Assembly: GCF_024713945.1 (NCBI RefSeq)
Contig: NC_134677.1
Location: 1,925,001 to 1,989,000, forward strand
Source of the DNA: Dermatophagoides farinae
Taxonomy: Eukaryota > Arthropoda > Arachnida > Sarcoptiformes > Pyroglyphidae
DNA: 64,000 nucleotides
Direction: 5' to 3'
Numbering within the stretch: the first letter of the stretch is position 1; each line of letters starts with the position of its first letter. The notes beneath the pieces were generated by a model. It ran no database searches. It was not told the DNA's origin and saw only the letters and a list, made by a program, of their open reading frames with translations. Positions 39,501 to 53,801 of the stretch are shown here, in pieces. Made by a program: the position numbers and the translations under genes.

Positions 39501-42500
39501 ATGATAAAAAAAACGTCTAATGTGTGTATGTGTAGTTGATTAGCTTTCTCACTCGAAATACAGAATTGAACAAAAAAAAACTAACAAATCGATCAAAGAT
39601 TGACTTTGAAAAAAAATCTTTCATTTTTCCTCTCGTAATAAAGATGAAGCAACAACGAAACTGAATTGAAAACTTATCCAGAAAACGCTCGTGTGTGTGT
39701 GTGTGTGTCGGTGTGCATGCATTCATCATTCATCTTGACGCTTTTTTTTGTCATTGTTGTTGATTCTAAATTCATTTATTCAGATAAAATTTGATCAATC
39801 AACCAAAACATCGGGTTGTGTGTTGTTGTTGTTATGGTTGTTATTGTTAATTTTTTTCAATTTAATCATCAATAGAATGACTAAATTGATATTTGAAATT
39901 GTGAAAGAATTCCATTTCATTTTGGATTGTATGTGTGTGTGTGTGTGTGCGTTTTGTTTTGTTTTGTCACACAATTGATATGAGATGATCCATTGATTAA
40001 AACAAACAAACCGAAATAAATGAACGGAAATGAGATCAGCCATGTTGTTGTTGTTGTTGTTGTTGTTGATCATATTGGATTCCATCCTCTACGATTACAT
40101 TCAGGCATCATTTTTTGTTTCCATTTTATTAACTTTTAAATAGGGAACATTTCATCAATTGTCATTGAGAATTTTGTTGTTGTTGTTGTTGTTGTTCTGC
40201 CCTGTAGTGAAGTGACTGGTTTGTTTCGATGTGTGTGTGTATGTGTGTGTCATTCATTTGAATCACTCTTAATAATCAAAAAAAAAAAAAAAGAAAGAAT
40301 CCAATGATTCTTTTTTTTCTATCTCATTTAATCGCTGATTTATGACAATGGTTTTTCCTGTCTATTTGGTTTGTATGTGTGTGTGTGTGTGTATTGGTAC
40401 GTTTCATGGTCATATTTCCACATACAATACAATTAAATGGCTAAATTGGCCTCCGTATACACACACAAACACATCAGATTCATGGCGCAATGGCCAATCA
40501 TCAACCCTATGGAGAATCAAACCACCACCAATGGTTCCACAATAGGACGACCACATGCTGTCACAATGTTTGATTCTATATTCTAACCGAATAATAACAG
40601 AAAGAAAAATCAGATGTCAATTGCAGTCAATGAAAAAAAAAATTTTATTCGTTTTCTTTTCATTCTATTCAATTTTCAATCTATTTCTTTGTGTATGTAT
40701 GTGTGTATGTGTGTGTTCATTTTGTATTTTAGGAAATCTATTTCGTAGCTAATTGTCTTTGTTGTTGTTTTCTAATTTCTTCATTATTCTTCACACACAG
40801 ACCATGAGAATAGTGGCTAACTAGAATTCAATTTTTATTTTGTAAAGAAAAAATCCCGGGATCCCATGAGAACTATCAAAACCAGAAAATATAAATGTTC
40901 ACACCTCGCTACCGATTACAACATACAATGTATTTTTTGGGGTAATGTAGCCTTTTTTGTTTTTTTTTCGGGTTTCATTTTGATAAACCTAAAAAAAAAA
41001 TTTGAGCTCAAGACACACACATTTTATGTGATTACATCTTCTATATTATTTTGTGACAATATATTGTCCATCCATTCTGATTGATCATCATGTTGTTTTT
41101 GTTATACAATTTTCAAGCAAAACACACACACAAAAAAAACAATCATTTGGTTGCTTTGCCCACCACCAACTGGCCACCATTGATGTTGATGATGATGATG
41201 AAAATCAAGATTCATGATATTTGTTTGATATAAACTTGTTGTTGTTGTTCAAATTGTATACTGTCCCTCTCTGTGTCTATGTTTCACATGATTTAATTAA
41301 GTTGTCAACTGAATGAACAAACACACAGAGAGAGAAAAAAAAATCAATGCAAAATCTATGATGGGCCCACCCATTCATTCATTCATTCATTCATTTCAAT
41401 TGATAAAACCATAGAATCTTTTGGCATATTTAAGTAGATTACATTATGGTTGGTGGTGATGGTGGTGGTGGTGGTGGAGGATTTATTGATATTGGACACA
41501 CAAATATAATGCCCATAGACTGAAATTCATATTTGTCTTTTGGCTCAATAATTTTTACGAATTATATTCCTGTTCCTGATTCCGAATAAACACTGGTCTG
41601 GTTTTCATTTTTCCTACATTTGGTAAACGGCGATCCAAACGAAACTGTAAATCAAACACAATTGAAATCAATTGACCAATCTGGTTTCTGTTTCTCAATG
41701 AAGAAGCGAACCAAAAAAAAAAATCAAACATAAAGAAACGAAAAAAATATGTTTCATGTTTTTCATTGTTGGATCAATGAGTGAGTCAATGATTCAATGA
41801 GATTTTTTCTTTCTTTTTTCAATTCGTTCGATTGAATTCAGAATTCAGTTTTTTTTTCGTTTTTATTTTTCATTTTATTTTCATCAATGATCAATCTTTT
41901 TATCATCATCATCATCATATTGAAATCCTGTTGTGAGAAAGAAAAAAAAACGAAGAGCATGGGGATAGTTTCCGGAAATATATATCACTGTCGTTGTCAT
42001 TTTGATTAATTAATAAAAAAAAAAAAAAAAACTGAACACTGAGTTTGATTTATTGATTTTTTTTCTGGTATATCCAAAAAACGAACGATGATTCATTTTT
42101 GATTCCTATATTTCCGGTTTTGTTATTTTTTTTTCGTTCATTTCATTTCATTTTTATCATCATCATCAAATTATAAAAAAAAGACGATTACAATTACATT
42201 AGAAACGAATGAATTTCATTAGATTTTTTTATAATGAATTTATGATTTGATGATAGTGGTACGTGTAAATGAATTTAAATTGAAGAATTTTTTCGTTGTC
42301 TTTTATCAATAATAATAATAAAAAAAATTTCTGGCCAAGATAAACCAACTAAATGATAATTTATTATAGTCGATATTGGATTTGTGTTTGTGTATGTTGG
42401 CCATGAATTTAATGTTATATTTGTTGAAGTGATCTGAGATTTTTTTGATATCTCGTTATATATTAAAGGTTTTGTATGTTTTTTTTCTGTTCAGCATAAA

Positions 42501-42984
42501 TTATTAACCTCGGCTGACCTTTTTTGGATCGCTTGTCTTTTTTTGTTGAACAAGAGAAATAGAGATCAAATGCTCATCATTTCTCTGTCATCATTGTTAA
42601 AATTACAACAACAATAACAACAATAACAATAAAAACCATAGACAGATGGCTTTTTTTGCTAGTTTTAGTGGTTTGTATCTATATAATATAATTTCTGGAT
42701 CATCATTATTATTGGAACAAACCGTGAGAAGATTCCAGCAGCACCAATTTATTTATTTCGAAAAAATTTTTCAAAAAAAAAATCCCTATATGATTATTCT
42801 GTAAATCCTCTTTTGTATTCGTGTGTGTGTGTGTGTGTGTTTGGCTGACTGATGATGATGGTTTATTTTATCGACTTCTTAAATATATTTGATCCGATTA
42901 TTTTGATTTCGAATTTTTTTTTTTTTTTGGAAATAAATGATGTAAATGATCCGTAAACAACTTTAGCTTATGCTTGTACAACAG

Positions 42985-43016
<32 letters not shown>

Positions 43017-43876
43017 TATGTTTGGGTGGTTAATTATATACATTTTTTTTATTCAATCATCATCATGAAAAAGAAAGAATTGTACGTTGTTTTGTAAATA
43101 TGAATATATTAAATAGAGTGTGGTGACGTGGTTTTTTTTCCCAAATATTATCACGCAATCTATCTATCTATCTATATTTATTTAGAATTAAAAGTTTTCT
43201 TTTCTAGCCGGTCCATTGATCTATTCAACGAACCAAACCCCTAAAAACCTGATAATACATTGGGTGTCCATCTCATGACACGTGTCAGTTTTGTTATTGC
43301 TGTTGTTGATGATGATGATGATGATTAAATTATTTGTATGGCCGAATGACAACCGTTAACATGTGATATATATTTATTTATTTAAATCTTTCCACAAACA
43401 CGCACACACACACACAAACCGGTGTTTGGTTGTTAATCTTTGGTTTGTTAAATTGATATTATAATATTCGAATACCCTAATTAGTTGTAGTAGTAAATAT
43501 AACCTATTGGAATATCCGATTTTCGTTTTCTCTTTTGTTCATCTTGTTGATTGAATGAATAACATTAAATGATCGTTTGATCGATTTTTTTTTTTACTCA
43601 TTCAAATTTTAACGAATCTCAATCATTGTAGACAAGTATGAGTCAGTCGAGTGAATGACTAAGAAATTCAATTGGATTTTCATTTTGTCAAATTGTGGTT
43701 AATTTTTATTTGGAAATTATTTCGAAAATTAAATCAATTTGTCTGAATACAAATCAAATTTTTTTTTCACTTTTCATCTAGCTAAATGGTCTCGAAAGAC
43801 TTCTCATCATCATCATCAACAGAGAAATCATTCGGAAATTCGAAACGATCATTTTGGAACATGTAACAATAAATTT
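39501..43876. other. Gene desert, last part (downstream of the NK2 gene)
   Basis: No gene supported. Repeats include (GTT)n at 40044-40068, (GT)n at about 42823-42840 and (CA)n at 42984-43013. The segment 40390-40600 is less repetitive but has no intact coding frame. Confidence 0.4.
42984..43013. repeat. (CA)n microsatellite
   Basis: About 15 uninterrupted AC units, among the longest dinucleotide tracts in the window. Confidence 0.95.
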
Positions 43877-43882
43877 TTTATT
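43877..43882 (-). promoter_or_regulatory. Candidate poly(A) signal of the NK2 homeobox gene
   Basis: TTTATT on + (AATAAA on minus), about 285 bp past the stop codon of the homeobox gene. This is positional evidence only. Confidence 0.35.
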
Positions 43883-44165
43883 TCATTATTCTTTATGTCG
43901 GTAATATTAATTCTGACATACGGGGGCAGTTTTTTTTCTGAATGAATGAATTTTTTTTTTTAGTGAACAAAATGATGACAACTATATTATATTTCCTATT
44001 AGAGAAACAACACAAATGAATGTCTAATGATCTAATTGTTTTTTTTTGTTTTCAAAAAAAAATTTGTGTTTTTTCCGTTCATATGTACATTGAATTATCA
44101 ATTTGAAACATTTTTTTTTTTGGATCGATCAAATCAAATATTGTAATGGTGTTGGATACTGTCAA

Positions 44166-47100
44166 TCAATTGTTCCAGAATAAACTTGATCCCCATGCTG
44201 CAGCTGCGGCTGCATGTTGTGACATTAGTTGTTGATGATGTGTTGTTGTTGTTGCTGCTGCTGATGCTGCTGCTGATAAATGATTTGAAGATGGAGGTGT
44301 TGTTCCTGGATGATGATGATGATTATGATGTGGATGTGAATGATGACCATAACTAGCAGCAACAGCAGCCATTGCAGCAGCACTCATCATATTAAATGTT
44401 GATGGTGGTGGTGGTGGCGGTTGTGGATGATGTCCATTATTATTATTATTATTATTATTGGCCGATGTTGTTGATGTAGGCGTTGTTATTGTTGATGATG
44501 ATCCATATTGTATACCTGCTGATACAGCTGCCATTGCTGTAGCATTTGTTGTTGGTGTTGGTGGCGTTGTTACAATCGATCCATTTGTCATAAGTAATTC
44601 TTTATTACCATGATGATGATGTTGATGATGATGATGATGATGATGATCACTACCACCCGTTGTTATTGATTTTGATTCAGCTTGTCCAGCACGAATTAAT
44701 CCCGAAAGTGATAGACGCCTTGATGATAATGTACCACCAATATGATGTGATGATGGCTGTGGAGAAGCTGTCGATTGTACTAACGATGTTTGTTGCTGTT
44801 GTTGATGATGATGATGTTCCATTGTTTTTTCCTGTGTTGCTCGTTTAGTTTTATAACGATGATTCTATTTTATAATGAAAAATAATGGGATCATGATGTT
44901 ATTGTTTGTCATAAAATTTGCATTTCTAATTTATTCATTTATTGAAAATGATTTACAGAATATATTAACGATAATACAAATACATACCTGGAACCAGATT
45001 TTCACTTGTGTAGGTGTCAAATGAATAATATTTGCTAAATGTTCACGTTCCGGTGCAGAAAGATAACGCTGATGACGAAATCTTCGTTCCAATTCAAATG
45101 TTTGTGCTTTACTAAATAACACACGTCGTTTACGTTTTTTCTGTGGTCCAATACCACCACCAACAATATCCACTGTTCCATGATGATGATGATGATGATG
45201 ATGATGATAATCAGACGATTTATTTGAATCACCATTTCTCATTAGATCATCATCATCAATCATATCATCAGTACTATCGGTAACGCTTAGATTTTCTTCA
45301 GAATTATATGGACTTTGATTATTGCTTGTTCGATTAGTGTTTGTTGGTGAAAATAATGATCCCGTTGATGGACGATGATTGTTAACGGTAAATTTTCCAT
45401 GATTATAATTGGCAGCTAAATTTTTATATGATGCAGCTAATTCTGTATCTGGATTTGTTTCGACAAATGTATTACCATTTTGATTACCATCCAATAAATG
45501 TAAGCCAAACAATGATGTTGATCCATCCAAATGATGGCCCAGGTGATTTGGTAATGTTGAACCTTTTTTTCAAATGAAAAAAAAATTTGATCCATATTTT
45601 ATTATGAAAATGAAAAACAAGTAAATTGAAAAATTAAAGACAAAAAAAATCCACACATACCTAATGCCGATGAATATGCACCAAATGCTGATGGATTTAG
45701 AAATGGATTTGTATCTGGATTCGTATTAGCAGCAAAATAACGGCTATATGCTGATGCGTATTGATCATTTGTTGTTGATCCACCATTACCAGCACTGGGA
45801 TTATAATAGAATGATGATGATGTATTCGTATTTGGAAAATTATTATTATGGTTCAAACCACCATTCGATTCTATGATTGATGATGATGATGATGATGATT
45901 GCACATTAAGTATTTTTGATGATTGTCGTTCACCAGGTGTTGCTGTCGTTGATGTCGTTGTCGATGTTGTTGTCGATGTTGTTGCTGTTGTTGATTGACC
46001 ATCATCAACTATGACACCACTATTATTTAATTTAGAAGATTTATGATTATTATTATTATTATTATGATTATTTTGATTATCATTTTTATTTATAATTGAA
46101 TTATTATTATTATTAGCCGATTGGGATGATGTTATTGTTGATGATGATGATATTGATGATAATGGCCTGGATTCTTTATCCATATCATCATTATTATTAT
46201 CATCATCATTATTTGGTTCATCATTTTTATTATTATTATTATTATTACGATTACCAAGAATATCTAAAACACTAAAACCAGTTTTCGTTGTTGTTGTTGT
46301 TGATTTATTTGGACTAGATGTTTGTTTATTGTTTATTTTTGTATTATTTATGATTGATTTATGTGTTATTGATTTAGTATCCAATTCTTTTGGATTATGA
46401 TCTCTATGTACATTTGGTGATGATGTTGTTTTTGATCTTGATTCTGATGATATATTTCGTTTTCTATTTGAATTTTGATGATGATAATGATGTTGATGAT
46501 GATGATTATGATGAGAATCATATGATTCGGGTAATAATTTTAACATTGCCGATGTTGAAGACATAATTGAATGTTTATTATTATGATTAATAAAATTTTT
46601 AGCTAATAATGAATTAACAAATGGAGCCATAAATGCTGCCATTGATGATTGCTGTAAGGCTGGATTTATTTGTGGTGCAATAATCATCGATGCTGATGAT
46701 GCTAAGGCGGAATTGGATTTATCTAAAATTCCATTTGTTTTCAATAATAATTCTTGTTGCTGTTGCTGTTGCTGTTGTTGTTGTTGTTGGGCCAAATAAA
46801 TGGCCTGAATTTCTTTATGTGCAGCCAACATTATCAATTGTTGTTGTGTTAATTGTGTTGAATGTGATGATGACGATGATGGCAATGATAATTGCGGTGT
46901 TATCGATGTTGTTGTCATTGTCGACGATAAAGAGGCGGATGATGTTGATGTTGGTAATTTTTTATTGATTTCATTCGAATCAATTTCATTTATTAACGAT
47001 AATTCTTTATGTTTTTTTCCAATTTGTTCCATTTTTTTCTGTTGTAATGATGATGGTGATGTTGATGATGATGGTGGTGTTGACGATATGGATGGATATG

Positions 47101-47182
47101 ATGATGATGATGATGATGATGCAGATGATAATGATGGTGATGTTGATTGTGTTTCTCGTTTAGTAATAGTATTCTGTATCAT
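44166..47182 (-). CDS. vnd: NK2-class homeobox transcription factor (vnd / Nkx2-2 type)
   Basis: DNA-binding regulator; in flies and vertebrates this class patterns ventral neuroectoderm. Inferred exons on the minus strand: 45661-47182, 44988-45562, 44166-44864; phases fit and total 932 codons (931 aa). Exon 1 carries the TN/EH1-type repressor motif TGFSVLDIL at about residue 300, amid poly-Q, poly-Ser, poly-Asn and His-rich runs. The homeodomain (about 647-706) starts [19 protein letters not shown], continues [19 protein letters not shown], and is split by an intron after Q50. Exon 3 begins NHRYKTKR, giving the Tyr54 that marks NK2 proteins. Residues about 747-761 ([15 protein letters not shown]) align without gaps to the NK2-specific domain but are diverged. 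SKAQTF and KKRKRR favour Nkx2-2 over Nkx2-1. If the orphan exon at 53.8 kb belongs here, the protein would start there. Confidence 0.93.
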
Positions 47183-50100
47183 TTCTGTTTTTGTTTTCTT
47201 ATTTCTTTGAAACTTTTCAAATCACACCTTGACCATAAAAAAAAATCAAATCAAATCAATTTTTTTTTTGATACAAATAAACGTCGATTATATATGTATG
47301 TGTTGGCTAGAATAAATTCTTAAATATGAAATATATGTGTGTAAAATAATCTCTAGAGCTATTTTGTTGAATTGGATAATCTTATGATGATGTGCTTGAA
47401 ATTATAGTGGTCCGGATCTCTTGATTACCGATAATACACACACACATACCAATAGAGATGACAGATGCTTGATGGCAATTAACTTTGAACAACATTTAAT
47501 ATTAATAATAATAATTTGCAATAACGATCTAATGGGTGAGAAGGAGAAAAAAAGAAAATGTTTAATCTTTTTTTTTCTTCTTTTTGTTGCAGCAAAAATG
47601 TAATCAAATTATTTTTTTTTTCAATAAAAACGATAGCTTAATCCAATTGGATTGTCGATGACACTTGTGTGTGTGTGTATGATGAGTGTGCGTGTGTTTG
47701 GTATGTTGATCAGATCTGGTGGGCTCAATAGACTTGATTCTTTATACACAAACACACAAAAAAAAATGTGATCACTTAATAAATGCCACTTGTCATCAGG
47801 TTTGGTAGGTAGGTAAGGTATGCTTGTGATATACTTGATTTTCGATTGTAATCGTTTACCATTTATAATAATAATAATAATAATAAGGAGTTTTATGATG
47901 ATTTCTTCAGGATTTGTTTTTTAATTTATTTGTCCTTCACTTATTCCAATTTGATGTTTGTTTGTTTGTTTCTTCAATTCAATAATGTTGACGATAATCA
48001 TACTTGAAGGATGGATTTTTATTTGATGATGCTGATCAAAATCGAAATGTATTGGAAATATTATTTTTGAAGGTTTATGTTTCAAGATTGTCTTGTTTGT
48101 TGTTGTTTTGCTGTAAAGTTTTCAAATATAAATCCAATCTATATTTGACAATTTATTCTTTTTTTTTCATGATTTCAAGATAGACATTTTGAATACAGAC
48201 ATAAATTGTTGTTGTTATTTCTGTGTAGAAATAGGCGTTAACCATTGATATTCATTCTTTTTTCAATACGATGATTTTCATTTATTATTACGACGATGGG
48301 TTGTTACACACTCTATTGATGATGATGATGATGGCTGGTTTTTTTTCAGTTTTTGGTATATATAAATTTAGCCCTGGTACCTGGCCACCAAAGCCAAAAT
48401 TGAGAAAACCAGAAAAAAAGAACCCTCTTGTGTGTAATGATGATTGGCGCTGGCGCACTTCAAATGGTTAAGAAGAAAAAAAAAATTGTTGTCATTCAAG
48501 AGAGAGTATGTAGTGCGTGTTGTTGTCCATAGTGTATGAAAATACGATTGAAGAGTATGGACAAACAAACAAATAGAAAAAAAGGAAAAGAAAAAAAAAC
48601 CGAATGAAAGTTGAATTTGAACAAAAAACCATAGAGAATGAGAAAGATCGAGGGAGTCATATATACTACACATTTTTAAAGAGTATATTTATTTACCAAA
48701 TGTAGTGTGGAAGAAGAAAAAAAAGGTTGAAACTTATACAAAAAAGTAGGTTGGACTTGTATTGTAGAGTGTTTTATATGCAATTTTTTTTATATTGACG
48801 AATGGCTTTGGTTTGTATGATGTGTTGTATATTTGGTACCCATTATTATTATCATTGGTGTGTGTGTGTGTGTGTATTCTTCTATTATGAATTGAATATA
48901 CAATACCATAAGAGCACTCTCCAATGTGCTTCGTGCTCTAGTTTTTTTTTTCTCATCTTCTTTACTCACTTTATGGTTGTTCATTCCTTTTTTTTCGTTA
49001 TTCATTCGACATTGAATGAATGAATGGAAAATCTTCAAGACAAGAGGAGCTTGTTTTTTTTTCGTTAGTTAGTTAGCTAGTTAGTTAGAAGTGAACGAGA
49101 TTTGAGTGTGCGGCATAAGTTTCCATCTCTCTTTAGTTTATTCATTCATTCAATGTTTGTGTGTGTGTGTATAGCCAATCGAATGGAATTGAAGAATCCC
49201 ACCTCTTTTACCAGAAATTTTATTCACACACACACGCACAAGCTTTCTTCACTTTTTCGGCGTCGCGCACATACTTCAAAAAAAAAAAATTCCACATCGG
49301 GCCCACATTCCAGTTGAGCATAGAGCTCTATTTTTGCTTTTTCCTCTTCTTTTTTTTTGGATCTATGAATTATGTGTGTATGTGTGGAACCACACAATAG
49401 AATTCCAGACCAAAATCGGTACCAAAAAAAAAAAAAAAATCACAAAGCGCAAGTATCCACTTTTCTTTTTCCTTTTTTTTCTAGATTCTTGTTCTTCTTC
49501 GTTGTTCGAATCTCTCATGTTGTCAACCACCACTTTTCATTTTAAAAATCCAAACTACTTTGATGTTCTGCGCACGTCGACAATCCAAAATGAAACAAAT
49601 AAAGAATATACAGAATGAAACTTGACAACAACAACGATGAGAAAAAAAAACCAACCTAATCATCATATATATATCATCAAACAAATAGAAATTGTTTTCA
49701 CTGGATTCATATATAAATTCAATATATTTTGTACATTCTCATTGTCATCGTTATGTCATCAAAGTCAATGGCGTCACACATACACACACACACATGGATG
49801 GCAAGGACTTTTTTTGTTGTTGTTGCTTTCCTCACTTATAATCAAGAACAACGGGGTGAACAACAAAAAAAAAAAATTAGAAAGAGGCTTGAACATCCAC
49901 CGTAGTATACAATTTATTATGTTGTTGTTGTTGTTAGTCCCTATGGCCCCAGAAAATGAAATCGTTCGGGTTGTTGTTGTGTTCACACACACACACACAC
50001 ACACATTGTACCATTGTTTAGTTTAGATTAGATTAACACCTCTTGGTTTATAACATTAGTTAGTTATTCGTCTCTTGTGTTCGCTGAATTTATATATACG

Positions 50101-53100
50101 AATCATTAATCACATTTAATAAAATGAAATAAAATAGCTACTATTCATTCATATGTAAAAGCAAAAGGCAATGATTATTATTATGATGATGATGACAATA
50201 ATGATCTCTCTCTCTCTCTCTTTCTTTCTGTGTGTTCCTTATGATGAGGAGGATTAACGGTTTTTTTTTCACTATTGCCATGTACACTCACACACGTTTT
50301 TTCATTTGCTTTTATAATGTAAATGACCAACAACAACAACAACAACAAAAAATGATTATCCCCAAGTATTGTTGACGATAACAACGAAAAAATCTAGGGC
50401 TAGGTCTCCATTTATAATATTGATTGTACACACACACACACCATCATCATCTTTGTTCATTATTAAACATTGTACAAGGGGCTTTATATCGATTTTTTTT
50501 TATATCTAGGCTCGGGTCTATATCGATGATGATGATGATGATGATGATGGTTGATTCATTCATTCCTCCCCTTTAGTAGATCCTGATCTTGATTGATCAC
50601 CTACTACTGTTAATGATTTAAAGAGAATGGGGCCAATATGGATTTTGTTTCAATGAATGAATCTGCAAAAATGCTTAGAGGTACTACCTATAGATTTGTT
50701 AGAATTTTCTACATTTAGCAACATTGTTCATGATGATGATGATAATCCCACTCGTTGATCTGAAGCACACACACACCTTGTTGTTGTCGTTAGCTTTACA
50801 TCATCAGTGGTCATCAATGCCAAAAGTCAGCAAGGAAAAAAAATATTCATCAAGATTTACCAGAAGATTTTAATTATAATTTATGATCATCAAAACAAAC
50901 AAACAGAAAAAAAACACTTTTCTTCGTTATTTTTTTTTCTCTCTCAACAAGTCAATTATAATGCGGCAGGAACAGGGTGATTGGACCATTTTATATTTTG
51001 GATGTCAGTGGAAGAAGAAAAAAACTGTGAAAAAATTTTCTCGCAAAAAAAAATCAATCATCAGATGTTGTCTTTGTTATTGAAATTTTTTTATTTCTTA
51101 TTTCAACAACAAAATGAAACTTTTACATTACATTTTGGTCATCTATGATGACCTTCCATACATCCATTGGTGGAAAACAATAACAAATCCAATAATCTAA
51201 ATACTTTTTTTTTGTTTCGAATTACATACACACACACACACACACAGAGAGAGAGAGACATGTGTGTATGTTTTTCGGATTATAATTAATTTCCATTTGG
51301 GTCAATTTGTGCAACACACACACACACACACAGAATAACGTGTGTGTGTGGTTGATAATGGTTTTTTTTTGGCTGGATGACTTGATTTCTTTTTCATCTA
51401 CTTCTTCGTCTTCTTCACATTTTCATTCTGAAAAACCATCATCATCATCATAATAAAATTTAGTAGCGAAAAAAAAAATCAACCCAACCAACAAACTGTG
51501 TGTGTGTGTGTGTGTGTGTATGTTTGATGAAAAAAAAGAAATGTGAACGGAAACGTGCCGAGTGTATTATATTATTATATCAAACACCAAAAACAATGAT
51601 AACTTTTTTTTTGTGGTCTCTTCATTCATTCATTCATTCATTTTCACGATTCTATAATGATGATGACGAGAATGTTTTTATTGTTTTAACCAAACCGATA
51701 ACTATTTTGTTGATGTTGATGATGCCATAAACGATAGCAAAGTAACAAGAAAAACAATAACTACTACTAATACAACAAAACAAGAAACTAAACCAGAAAA
51801 AAAACTATTCGAGCATAAGCGTGTCAAACACACACACACATATACACATAAACAGTGTTATAACACTTTTTAGATCCGGAATGTGTGTGTGTGTGTTTGT
51901 TTCGGGTTTTTCTAATAACCGCAACAATTTTCTATTGTTTATAATCTATCGATGCGGAAATTATATGTATGTGGTTGTCTTGTACACCATGAACACACAT
52001 CATTAGTTTACTTTAGTTTTAGCTTTTTTTCTCTCAATTCTAGTCAATGATGATGATGTTGTTGTTGATAATGATAATGTCTATTTGAAAGTTTTTCATT
52101 CTGTTCTGGTTTTCCTTCTGTTTCGGCATGAAAATCGTTCATTTTTCTCCATCATCATCATCATCATCATCATAGTAATCACCATCATTTTTATCATTTT
52201 ATTTGTTTTAACCGAAATTGTAAACAGTTTTTTTTCTAAAGAAAAATTCGGAAATTTTCGAAAATCATCATCATCATTTATATTTTAAAGTCTGAATTAA
52301 ACAAATCGCCCATCACATTTACTGATTTCCTTTTCCTCTTTTTTTTGCTCATTAGATATATATATGTTGTAGTTATCCTTTTGTTTAGTTTTCTCACTCA
52401 TATGATTAATGATGAAAAAGTAATGGAAAAAATTATTAATCAGGAGAATTACAAAAAAAAAATGTTAATTAAATGAATCGACAACGAATGATAAAACTTT
52501 TAATTAATTAACAACAACAACAACAACAACAAAAAACATCAACTTTTTTATCATCATCATTTGACAAGTGAATCAAACCAGTAAAAAAAACGAATCATTC
52601 TTTATATCAGATCAGGTTTTTTTTCGTTGTTCAAATTTTCAAACCAGAAAAAAAATTGAAATATATCCCAACTGTTACGAGGAATGAGAATTTTTTTGTT
52701 CAAGCAAAAAACCAAACCAAACCAAACCAAACAAATAACAGAAGGGCATACGAATTCAGAAAGTAAAAGGTCAAAAGTCAATAATGGTAGTGAGAAAAAG
52801 TGTTGTTTGAGATTTGAAAAAAAAAGATTTTTTTCTTTTTTTTTTTTTGATTTAACAATAAATCTTTCACTATTGCTGCTGCTGCTGCTGTTTTTTTTAT
52901 ATTCCAACCCGATTTATTATTATTATTATTATCATCGGTGTCAATTGCCTCCTCCTCCTCCTACTTCTATTTATCGTTGTTGTTGTTGTTGTTGTATTCT
53001 CCAAAAAAACGTTTGTTTATTTAGCTCTCTTTATTCAATGACTTTTTTTTTATATTCTCAATGATGATGATGATGATGATTATGATAGCTTTTAAAAGGT

Positions 53101-53801
53101 GAAGAAAATGTCACACACACGTGTTTAAGGTCAAAATACCTTTAGTAATGGAGGATTTTTTTTTTATTCACATTCTTTTCACTTGTTTTTTTCTCGATAT
53201 ATATAAATTCGTAATCGATCCATTTTTCCAAGATTTCATTCTTTTTCTTTGATATTGGATCGATTTTTTTCTTCAAAAAAAAAAAAAAATTTTTTTTTGT
53301 TTGATTGTGTAAACAACATGTGATCAATAGGGAAGATCAATAAGTGTGTGTGGTGGTCGGTGACATTCCATAAACCAAATCTTCATGTTGACCATTTTTT
53401 TTTACGATGAGACAACAATTACAACGACGACAACAACAACAAGCAATGGAGTGTTTCATTTCTTCTTCGTCATTGTCGTTTTTTTTTTGGCCATGCAGGT
53501 GTGCATTGATTATCGAGGTATTGAGGTGTAGTGTGAACGATGAATGAAAAGTCATTTTTATTTTCAAGTTTGATTTCAATGTTTGTGTGATGATGACAAT
53601 TTTTTTTTGTTTGGTAATATTACTCTTCTTCAATCGTCACTTTTCTTTTTTTTTAGTTTCAAATTTCTTTTCATCGATAATAATATGTCATCATCATCGA
53701 TGAATGAATGATGGCGATTTTTTCAAAAATAAAAAAAAAAATTCCAATCGGATAATGGGAAAAGGGAAATGGAAAAAAAATATTTCATTCCATACACATA
53801 C
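47183..53801. other. Non-coding stretch between the NK2 gene and the orphan exon
   Basis: No exon is convincing; if the orphan exon is part of the NK2 gene this is a 6.6-kb intron with regulatory DNA. Repeats: (ATA)n near 47868-47885, (CT)n near 50206-50222, (GAT)n 50525-50549, (CA)n 51229-51247, (GT)n 51499-51518, AAC near 52511-52531, (GAT)n 53061-53079. Minus-strand frames here translate simple repeats. Confidence 0.4.

Noticed and set aside
40390-40600. Minus-strand reading with CGRPIVE and IGGG, faintly like the start of a trypsin-type protease
   Set aside because: The two parts are in different frames, are very short, and no catalytic motifs or further exons follow.
35732-47800. Scattered CACTTGA/TCAAGTG motifs resembling NK2-protein binding sites
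   Set aside because: A 7-mer is expected several times by chance in 64 kb on two strands, and there is no tight cluster.
48790-50026. Many open frames with CVCVC, HTHTHT or poly-Phe runs
   Set aside because: These are translations of (GT)n, (CA)n and poly-T tracts and occur throughout the window.
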